From: JBCBAP01 sp038532435
GTDB taxonomy: Bacteria > Pseudomonadota > Alphaproteobacteria > Rhodobacterales > Rhodobacteraceae
DNA: 43,961 bases
Reading direction: 5' to 3'
Assembly (NCBI GenBank): GCA_038532435.1
Contig: JBCBAP010000029.1
Span: 1 to 43,961 of the forward strand
In this document: positions 31,023 through 38,280 of the stretch, in pieces
Position numbering within the stretch: position 1 is the first letter of the stretch
Layout of the letters: every line of letters begins with the position of its first letter
Translations under genes and position numbers: made by a program
The notes under the pieces: generated by a model
Database searches by the model: none
What the model saw: only the letters and a program-made list of their open reading frames with translations
Told to the model about the DNA's origin: nothing

Positions 31023-32591
31023 ATGCCGAGTGTTCACACAGCCGACAGAGTTGAGGACCCGCGCATGACGCCCCAGCAGCCCATCAGACGCGCCTACCGC
31101 CTGGTCGTCGCCGGAGAGGTCGTGCTGACCTCCTGGCTCGTGCTGATCGAAACCACAGACCGGACCGGCTCCCGAACAGGGTGGGAAATCAGGACCTGGA
31201 GCCGCGGTCAGGATGCGGAGAAACGGCGCGGCATCCGGGCGAAGTCCGTCCATCGGATGGACGCGGACGGATACTTGAGGTCCTACCGTTTCGAAGAGGC
31301 GCGCCGCGCGATCTTCATCGAGTATGCCGATGACGCCTACATCTTCTCCGACGGCAAGTATGTCATCTCCGAGGTGCCGAGCCCCCGGGCGGAATGCTTT
31401 CTTGAGGATAACAACTTTGCCTCTGTCGCCGCGCAGTTCTACATCCGCGACGTCCTCGGGGTGACCACGCCCGCCCTTTCCGCCCTGCCCGAAGGGTCCT
31501 TCGAAATCGTGCAGGTCCCCATCACCCGCACAGCCCAAGGGGAGATCGATTTCTGCGGTGCCCTGTTCCAGCTCGACGCGGAGGGTCTGATCACCTCCGC
31601 CGAGGTGCCGGGACAGCCCGTCGCCGTGGAGGTCGAGGACGCCCCCGTCGCCCCGGAACTGCTCGAGGATCTTTATGAGGGCGGCACCGACTTGCTCGGC
31701 CTCTACCCGGTGAGCTATGAGGATGTGACTGTCACCTCCGCCTTCGGCAGCGTCTTCGGCACCCTCGCCGCCTCCCCGATGACGAAGATCCCCGGGCGCA
31801 TGGGGCTTCTGATCGGCGGCACTGGCCGGTTCAACCGGGACGGCAAGACGCTCACCGGCCTCAATCTTGGGTACGGGCGGACCATGGACGCGCTCGCGGA
31901 TGCGGGCCTGCCGAACCTCCGCTATGACCGCCGCCCGTCGCTCGGCGCGCGGGAGGTCCTGTCCCAGAAGGAGCTGACGGAGCAGGCCCGCGCCATGCTC
32001 ACCCACATACACGAGGAGCGGCAGTGCCAGTCCGTCATCATCGGCCACAGCTACGGCGCCCTGATCGCGAGCGAGCTTGCGGCTGACAATGACGCGGTGG
32101 CCCTCCTTGTGCTCGTCTCCGCCCCAGCCCGCACGATCCTCGGCTCGATCCGCTGGCAGCGGGAAAAGGCGATGGAGGCCATGGCGGATGCCGCGATGCG
32201 CGAGCAGTACCGCAATACCGCCGCCGCCTTCGACAGGAAGCTGCAGGATGCCGACCTCGACGAGCTCACCCATACGGAGCGCAGCACAATCGCGTTCTTC
32301 CGGTCAGTCGGCGATCGCACTCTCTTCGACAGCCTCGGGTCGGTGACCTGTCCCATCCTCATCCTCCACGGTGGAGAGGATGAGCAGGTCCCCCGCGAGG
32401 ACCCGGAAAAGATCCAGCGCTGGCTGGAGGATCGCGGGCAGGACGTCACGCTCACCTTCATCCCCGAGTTCGGGCACATCATGAACCCCCTCGGTGAGGA
32501 CGCGCCTGATCGGTCCGAGCTGCTGGAATTCGACAAGACCATTGTCTCCGAGATCATCGCGGCAACCAGAACCAGCGCAGACCTGAACTGA
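31023..32591 (+). CDS. Alpha/beta hydrolase with a long uncharacterised N-terminal region
   Basis: A 522-residue protein. From about residue 235 it is an alpha/beta hydrolase: oxyanion strand GLLIGGTGRFNRDG, nucleophile Ser343 in GHSYGA, acid Asp453 in LHGGEDEQVP and His485 in EFGHIMNP. The first 230 residues look like a beta-rich domain (VVLTSWLVLIETTD, then AYIFSDGKYVISE) that I cannot name. No signal peptide is visible, so it likely acts in the cytoplasm. AAGGAGG sits five bases before the chosen ATG; the ATG at 31020 is too close. It could hydrolyse an ester or thioester, such as an acyl group placed by the upstream acyltransferase, or cleave the peptide. Both are conjecture. Confidence 0.8.
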   Translation: MPSVHTADRVEDPRMTPQQPIRRAYRLVVAGEVVLTSWLVLIETTDRTGSRTGWEIRTWSRGQDAEKRRGIRAKSVHRMDADGYLRSYRFEEARRAIFIEYADDAYIFSDGKYVISEVPSPRAECFLEDNNFASVAAQFYIRDVLGVTTPALSALPEGSFEIVQVPITRTAQGEIDFCGALFQLDAEGLITSAEVPGQPVAVEVEDAPVAPELLEDLYEGGTDLLGLYPVSYEDVTVTSAFGSVFGTLAASPMTKIPGRMGLLIGGTGRFNRDGKTLTGLNLGYGRTMDALADAGLPNLRYDRRPSLGAREVLSQKELTEQARAMLTHIHEERQCQSVIIGHSYGALIASELAADNDAVALLVLVSAPARTILGSIRWQREKAMEAMADAAMREQYRNTAAAFDRKLQDADLDELTHTERSTIAFFRSVGDRTLFDSLGSVTCPILILHGGEDEQVPREDPEKIQRWLEDRGQDVTLTFIPEFGHIMNPLGEDAPDRSELLEFDKTIVSEIIAATRTSADLN

Positions 32592-32632
32592 GCCGGCATT
32601 CCGGCGCGCTCACCCATGAGGAAGGAAGTCCC

Positions 32633-33772
32633 ATGACGATTGCGAACATGAAGTTCTTCGATTTCCAGTCTGTGACCGTTCTCACCACCGACAAGTGCAC
32701 GGCGAAATGCGCCCATTGCTGCGTCTCATCCTCGCCGAAGCGCAAGGCGAAGCTCTCGTTCGATGAGATCAGGGGCATGCTCGACGCGCTGCTCGATGAA
32801 CACCAGCTCAAGGTCGTGGTGTTTGCAGGGGGTGAACCCTCCCTGCTGAAGAACGATCTCGTGAAAGCGATCCGGTACTGCACGGACCGGAACATCCACA
32901 CCCGCGTCGTAACCAACGCCTCCTGGGCCATCGACGAGAAGCGCGCGCGCGGCATGCTGAAGAAATGGCGCGATGCGGGTCTCGGCGATCTCAACGTGAG
33001 TGCTGACGACTATCACCTGCCCTACATCCCGCTCGACCGGCTGAACCGGGTCTGGCACGCGGCCAAGGGTCTGGGCTTCAACTCCGTGATCATCGCGCTC
33101 GCCTACCAGAAGGGCAGCTACGTCACCTATGACCGCCTGTGCGAGCTCTTCGGAGAGCCCGACATCGCGCAGGTCTATGACGAGAACGGGATCCCGAAGG
33201 AGCTTGATCCGCTGCGCGACGTTGACGGCACACTCTACGCGATCTGCCAGCGTCCGGCGAGCCGGTCGGGCCGTGGGCTCAAGCTGATCGACACGGAGGA
33301 TGTGATCCACCTCGATGGGCGGGGCGAGTACAGCACCTGCCCCTGGATCAGAAGCTCCCCGGCGATCTCCCCCCGGGGGGAACTCGTCTCCTGCTGCGGG
33401 TTCGAGGCGCGGCGGGTGAAGGCGCTGAACTACGGCACGCTCTCCACCGACACCCTTGGTGCGATCAACGCGCGGGGGGACGATGTGGTCCTGCATGCGC
33501 TGACCATGGTCGGACCGAAGCGCCTGCTGGAGTTTGTACGGGAAAAGCAGAACAGCGACGTGACCTTCGACCGTCACGTGTCCATGTGCGAGGCCTGCGA
33601 GGATCTGATGGGCAAGCCTGCCAACATCAAGATCCTGCGCGAGCACGCAGCGGAACTCGCCGCCTGGTCCATCGCACGGGCCAAGCGGAAAGCCCAGCGG
33701 CAGGCGGCGCAGTGCAAGCAGGCGCTGGAGGCTGCTGCGGCGGACTCAAAGGCGCAGGAAGCCTCCGCCTAA
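32633..33772 (+). CDS. Radical SAM protein with a C-terminal SPASM-like cysteine set
   Basis: A 379-residue enzyme. The radical SAM cluster motif CTAKCAHC (Cys22, Cys26, Cys29) is near the N-terminus, followed by FAGGEPSLL for SAM binding. C-terminal cysteines Cys236 (STCPW), Cys254/255 (LVSCCGFE), Cys319 and Cys322 (MCEACEDL) resemble the auxiliary cluster region of SPASM/twitch enzymes that modify peptides. The last 40 residues are a basic then Ala-rich helix. AAGGAAG precedes the ATG. It is the last gene of the series, before a strong hairpin. A peptide-modifying role on the repeat protein fits the context; the reaction is not predictable. Confidence 0.85.
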   Translation: MTIANMKFFDFQSVTVLTTDKCTAKCAHCCVSSSPKRKAKLSFDEIRGMLDALLDEHQLKVVVFAGGEPSLLKNDLVKAIRYCTDRNIHTRVVTNASWAIDEKRARGMLKKWRDAGLGDLNVSADDYHLPYIPLDRLNRVWHAAKGLGFNSVIIALAYQKGSYVTYDRLCELFGEPDIAQVYDENGIPKELDPLRDVDGTLYAICQRPASRSGRGLKLIDTEDVIHLDGRGEYSTCPWIRSSPAISPRGELVSCCGFEARRVKALNYGTLSTDTLGAINARGDDVVLHALTMVGPKRLLEFVREKQNSDVTFDRHVSMCEACEDLMGKPANIKILREHAAELAAWSIARAKRKAQRQAAQCKQALEAAAADSKAQEASA

Positions 33773-34378
33773 AGCGATCGACTGCATCGGATCACGCGGG
33801 GCGGATGGTCCGCCACTCCGCCCCGCCGAGCACATCCTGAAAACAGGGTAGGGTGCGCGCTGGCCTGATCGCTGCAACCACACTCTGATCTGGCGCAGCG
33901 TCAACGACACTGAACTGTCGGTAGAGGCGGATCATCGCCGGTGCCCAAAAACGTGCCCGCCACGCGTGTTCGGCGCTCGAACCGCTGTGCCATCCCAATC
34001 CGGACCGTGATCAGACGCGCACCGAGCCCCGTGTTTGCGCACTTCAGGACATAGATGGCGACGCTTTACATCTGGTGTGCCCTCCGACACCTGCCGGAGT
34101 GTAGACGGCCCGCCCGTCCCAGTCGTGCGTCAGCATCTAGCCGCCAGTGGCGGTACTCCAGCCGAAAGGGCTCAATCCCCACACGCCGAAGGGTCCGTAC
34201 CACCCTCTGGCGACGCCCTTCGTGGACCGGGTCCAGACACCGTTCTGAGCCTGTCATCCTGTCGGTTCCGCCCTCGCACCAACCGGATCGGAGCGGCTGC
34301 CTCGATGGCACCGCCTGACACCCCTTTACACGCCCGCCCCGGCGTCGCTATGGGAGGGCCGGACGGGAACGGGGATTG
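33773..34378. other. Gene-poor stretch between the cluster and the TRAP genes
   Basis: About 600 bases. Apart from the hairpin near its left end it holds no intact gene that I can support. A minus-strand frame at 34066-34311 contains GIEPFRLEYRHWRLDADARL, which loosely resembles the C-terminal region of Mu-type transposases. After its TAA the same frame continues with SVAIYVLKC. It may be the remnant of a mobile element at the edge of the cluster, but the likeness is weak. Confidence 0.35.
33796..33826. terminator. Strong hairpin closing the repeat-protein gene cluster
   Basis: Arms GCGGGGCGGA and TCCGCCCCGC pair over 10 bases around an 11-base loop, 23 bases after the radical SAM stop. No T-run follows, but the stem is strong and well placed to end the transcript. 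Confidence 0.65.
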
Positions 34379-34975
34379 ATGGCTGAGGTTGCTCCTGTAT
34401 TGGAACGCCGTGTCGGTGCGGTGCTCGGGTGGCTCGCGCGCGGGTTGGCCTTGTTCGGGGGCGTGATCCTCGCGGCGGTCGCGGTCATGACCGTGGCGTC
34501 CATCACCGGTCGGGCGCTCATCTTCGCCGGGTTCGGGCCGGTGAAGGGCGATTTCGAGCTGGTTCAGCTGGGTGCCGCCATCGCCGTTTTCTCTTTTCTC
34601 CCCTGGTGCCAGCTTCAGCGCGGGCACGTGACGGTGGACATCCTCGCGGACCGGCTGGGCCCCCGGATCAAGTCCGCCCTCGGCTTGCTGGGCAACGCCG
34701 CCATTGCACTCGTCGCGCTCATCGTCGCGCGGATGCTCTGGCTCGGCATGCTCGAAAAATTCTGCTTCTCCCCCCAGGATCCCGCCATAGGCTGGCTTTG
34801 GGAGGTGCTTTCGATCGCTGAGCCCTTCTGCTGGGTCGAGGCGACCTACGAGCTCGGCCTGCCTGCCTGGTGGGGCTACGCGCTGGGCAGCCTCGGCGCG
34901 TGGCTCTTCGCGATCGTGGCGCTCTACACCGTGTGGCGCAGCCTTAACGAAACGATGCGGGGCGAGGCGCCGTGA
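34379..34975 (+). CDS. TRAP transporter small membrane subunit (DctQ type)
   Basis: A 198-residue protein with four predicted helices. TGRALIF after helix one, the central FELVQLGAAIAVFSFLPWCQLQRGHVTVD and the PAWWGYALG segment near the last helix are typical of DctQ subunits. It pairs with the large permease encoded next, which overlaps it by four bases (GTGA). TRAP systems import organic acids using an ion gradient and a periplasmic binding protein. No DctP-type binding protein gene is present on either side. GGGGATTG precedes the ATG. Confidence 0.9.
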   Translation: MAEVAPVLERRVGAVLGWLARGLALFGGVILAAVAVMTVASITGRALIFAGFGPVKGDFELVQLGAAIAVFSFLPWCQLQRGHVTVDILADRLGPRIKSALGLLGNAAIALVALIVARMLWLGMLEKFCFSPQDPAIGWLWEVLSIAEPFCWVEATYELGLPAWWGYALGSLGAWLFAIVALYTVWRSLNETMRGEAP

Positions 34976-36324
34976 CCGGGATCGAACTGACCGCCTGGGG
35001 CTTCGTCGCCCTGTTGACCATGATTGCGTTCCGGATGCCCATCGCCGTCGCGATGGCGATCACCGGGTTCGTGGGCACGTGGATCACGCTCGGGCGGGTC
35101 GATCCAATCCTGAACCAGCTCAAATCCGTCACCTACGACACGTTTTCGAGCTATTCGCTCTCCATCGTGCCGCTGTTCCTGCTGATGGGGCAGTTCGCCT
35201 CCAAATCCGGGATGTCGGAGAAGCTGTTCCGCGCCGCGGCGGACTGGATGGGGCACCGCAAGGGCGGCATCGCGATGGCCGCGGTCGGGGCCTGCGCGGG
35301 CTTCGGCGCGGTTTCGGGCTCGTCGCTGGCCACCGCCTCCACCATGGGCCAGGTCGCCCTGCCGCAGATGAAGCGCTACGGATATTCCGATGCGCTCGCC
35401 ACCGGCGCGCTCGCGGCCGGGGGCACGCTCGGCATCCTGATCCCGCCCTCGGTGATCCTCGTGATCTATGCCATCCAGGCGGAACAGAACATCGAGAAGA
35501 TGTTCGCCGCGGCGATCCTGCCGGGTATCGTCGCGGCGCTCGGCTACATGCTCGTCGTGGCCCTCTATGTGCGCCTTGTGCCCGACGCGGCGACCGCCCA
35601 GCCCCGCAAACCCTACCGGGAAAGGCTGAAGACCTTGGGCGGCGTCTGGCCGGTCGTGGTCATCTTCCTCCTCGTCATCGGCGGAATTGCCGGGGATTGG
35701 AACTGGTTGCGGGAGGGGCGGCAGGCGCTCTTCACGCCCATCGAGGGGGCCGCGGTCGGGGCCGCGGCGACCGGGCTCTACGGCCTGATCACCGGCGGTC
35801 TGACCCTGCGCAGCTTCCGCGACTGCGTGCTCGAAACCGCCCAGTCCACCGCGATGATCTACTTCATCCTGTTCGGCGCGCAGCTCTTCAACACCTTCCT
35901 CGCCTTCACCCAGACCCCGCAGGACCTCGCGGACTGGGTCACCGCGCAGGGCTTCGCGCCTATGCTGGTGCTGACCTTCATGCTGCTGACCTATCTGCTC
36001 TTCGGCTGCGTGATGGACTCGCTCTCGATGATCCTGCTGACGATCCCGATCTTCTTTCCCATCGTGCAGGCGCTCGATTTCGGCCTGACGCCGGAGGAGA
36101 CGGCGATCTGGTTCGGCATCCTCGTGCTGATCGTCGTCGAGGTCGGGCTGATCACACCTCCCGTGGGCATGAACCTTTTCATCATCAATTCGCTGGCAAA
36201 GGGCGTGCCGATCCAGCGCACCTACCGCGGTGTTGCCCCCTTCGTCATGAGCGATCTGATCCGGGTGGTCCTGCTCGCCGCATTCCCCGCGATCAGCCTC
36301 TGGCTGGTGCGCATTACCTTCTGA
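34972..36324 (+). CDS. TRAP transporter large permease (DctM type)
   Basis: A 450-residue permease with about 12 helices. Characteristic stretches include RMPIAVAMAITGFVG, PLFLLMGQFASKSG, GFGAVSGSSLATASTMGQVALPQM, GTLGILIPPSVILVIYA and GLITPPVGMNLFIIN. The GTG start overlaps the DctQ stop. The substrate cannot be told, because specificity lies in the missing binding protein. The last helix ends about 110 bases before the TamA gene, which is probably separately transcribed. Confidence 0.95.
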   Translation: MTGIELTAWGFVALLTMIAFRMPIAVAMAITGFVGTWITLGRVDPILNQLKSVTYDTFSSYSLSIVPLFLLMGQFASKSGMSEKLFRAAADWMGHRKGGIAMAAVGACAGFGAVSGSSLATASTMGQVALPQMKRYGYSDALATGALAAGGTLGILIPPSVILVIYAIQAEQNIEKMFAAAILPGIVAALGYMLVVALYVRLVPDAATAQPRKPYRERLKTLGGVWPVVVIFLLVIGGIAGDWNWLREGRQALFTPIEGAAVGAAATGLYGLITGGLTLRSFRDCVLETAQSTAMIYFILFGAQLFNTFLAFTQTPQDLADWVTAQGFAPMLVLTFMLLTYLLFGCVMDSLSMILLTIPIFFPIVQALDFGLTPEETAIWFGILVLIVVEVGLITPPVGMNLFIINSLAKGVPIQRTYRGVAPFVMSDLIRVVLLAAFPAISLWLVRITF

Positions 36325-36435
36325 CCTGGGACACTTCCCCGTGAGCGGGCGGAATGCACAGGCCCCCCGCACAGTTGTCATAGTGTAGACCACAGTGCAG
36401 GGTGCCCCCAAGACGCCCTGCGGATTCGACCGGCC

Positions 36436-38280
36436 ATGACAAAAAGCGTACACTCTCCCGACGGATACCGGCGACATCGGCTTGTGTGGTGGGTTCTCCC
36501 GCTGGTCTGCACGATGCTCGTGGCCTGCGGTGCAGAGGACCCGCTCTTCGTCGCCCCTCCCAGCGGAGAGGCCGTGGATTACGACGTGGAAATCATCGGT
36601 GCGCCCAGCGATGAGGTCGAGGACCTCGCCCGCGATGCGCTCACCCTCTTCATCCGCCAGGATGACGGTGCAGCCTCGCTCGCGTTCCTGCAACGGCGGG
36701 CGGAGGGGGACCGGGAGGTCATGCAGACCATCCTCCAATCCTTCGGCTACTACGAGGCGGAAGTCGAGGTCGAGGCGGTCCTCACTGCTCCCGGCGCCGA
36801 TGACGCGATCGCGCGGGTCACGGTGCTGCCCGGTCCGGTCTACACCCTCTCCACCCACGATTTCTTCGTGGAGGATGCGAATCCGGATCCCGGCCCCTTC
36901 GACTCCGAGGAGCTTGGCACGCCCATGGGCCGTGCCGCGGATGCGGAGGCGATCCTCGCGGCGGAGGATGCCGCCGTCGCCAACCTGCAGCGCCGCGGCT
37001 ACGCCTACGCGACGTTCGTGGAGCGGGAGGCGATCGCGGACCGGGAAAGCAAGACGATCGAGGTTGTCACGGTCTTAAACGCCGGCAACGCTTACGAGTT
37101 CGGGGAAATCTCGTTCGAGGGGATCACCCGCGTGCCAGAGGATTATCTCGCGAGCTACCAGACCTGGAAACCGGGACAGACCTTCAACGCGGCCGAGGTC
37201 GCGGCCTTCCAGCGGGACCTCACGCAGACCGAGCTCTTCAACGCCATCTCCGTGGAGATCCCGCCGGAACCGCCCGAGGGCAACAGGCTGCCCGTCACCG
37301 TGCGGGCGGAGGAACGCCGCTCCCGCTCCTTCTCCGTCGGGGTGAGCTGGAACACCAATCTCGGGCCACAGCTCGACACCTCCGTCCAGCACCGCAACCT
37401 TCTGGGCCGCAACGAACGGGGTGCGGTGGCGCTCAAGGTCAACAGGGCGGAGCAGGGCATCACCTTCAGCTTCCGCAAACCCCAGTTTCGCCGCGACGGG
37501 CAGGACCTGATCTCCTCCATCGCCTTCACCAACTACACCGATGAAACCCTGGAGGGGGAAGTGGTCGAACTGCGGCTCGGCGGGGAGCGTCAGCTCGACG
37601 ACCGCTGGCGTGTCGGCCTCGGCGGCGCGCTCGAACTCAGCCAACTCGATGACGATGGCGATCTGGAGGAATCCGCGCTGGCCGGTCTGCCCTTCTTCGG
37701 CCAGTACGACAGTACGCGCGACCGGCTGGACCCCCAGAACGGCTCCCGCTTCCGCCTCGATGTCGTGCCCTATATCGGCTCCGTCGATGATCGGGAGGTG
37801 AGCTTCACCCGCGTCGACAGCCGGATCTCTTTTTATCGTCGGCTCGACGACGATGCGACCTACGTGCTCGCAACCCGGTTCCGGGCCGGGGCGATCATCG
37901 CGGACCAGATCGACGATGTGCCCACCAACCAGCGGCTCTACTCGGGCGGTGGCGGGTCCGTCCGCGGCTTCAGCCTCGACGGTATCGGGCCGCGGGACAG
38001 CGACAACGACGCCTCCGGCGGCCTTTCCGCCGCGGAGGCCGGGATCGAGCTGCGCGTCCGTCTGGGTGAGGCCATCGGCGGGGTCGCCTTCGTCGAGGCG
38101 GGCGCGGTCAGCGAGGAGAAGGTCATCGAATGGGGCGAGGAGATCCGCGAATCCGCGGGCATCGGCATCCGCTACTTCTCCCCGGTCGGTCCGATCCGGG
38201 CGGATATCGCCGCCCCCATCGACCGGAAGGGAGGGGAGGACGCGGTCCAGTTCTACCTTTCCATCGGTCAGGCGTTCTGA
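36436..38280 (+). CDS. tamA: TamA-like Omp85 outer-membrane assembly protein
   Basis: A 614-residue Omp85-family protein. POTRA-like domains span about residues 50-310 (VDYDVEIIGAPSDEVEDL, LQSFGYYEAEVEVE, YEFGEISFEGITRVPEDYL). A 16-strand barrel follows, with the Omp85 motif GGSVRGF and the final YFSPVGPIRADIA and LSIGQAF. With TamB it forms an envelope-spanning complex for outer-membrane protein insertion or lipid transport. Unusually, the signal region ends in LVAC (Cys31), a lipobox, so the protein may be lipid-anchored. Its stop overlaps the TamB start by one base. Confidence 0.9.
   Translation: MTKSVHSPDGYRRHRLVWWVLPLVCTMLVACGAEDPLFVAPPSGEAVDYDVEIIGAPSDEVEDLARDALTLFIRQDDGAASLAFLQRRAEGDREVMQTILQSFGYYEAEVEVEAVLTAPGADDAIARVTVLPGPVYTLSTHDFFVEDANPDPGPFDSEELGTPMGRAADAEAILAAEDAAVANLQRRGYAYATFVEREAIADRESKTIEVVTVLNAGNAYEFGEISFEGITRVPEDYLASYQTWKPGQTFNAAEVAAFQRDLTQTELFNAISVEIPPEPPEGNRLPVTVRAEERRSRSFSVGVSWNTNLGPQLDTSVQHRNLLGRNERGAVALKVNRAEQGITFSFRKPQFRRDGQDLISSIAFTNYTDETLEGEVVELRLGGERQLDDRWRVGLGGALELSQLDDDGDLEESALAGLPFFGQYDSTRDRLDPQNGSRFRLDVVPYIGSVDDREVSFTRVDSRISFYRRLDDDATYVLATRFRAGAIIADQIDDVPTNQRLYSGGGGSVRGFSLDGIGPRDSDNDASGGLSAAEAGIELRVRLGEAIGGVAFVEAGAVSEEKVIEWGEEIRESAGIGIRYFSPVGPIRADIAAPIDRKGGEDAVQFYLSIGQAF

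Noticed and set aside
34924..36858. Minus-strand open frame of 644 codons
   Set aside because: It is antisense to dctM and tamA, with the His/Arg/Asp-rich composition typical of a shadow frame.
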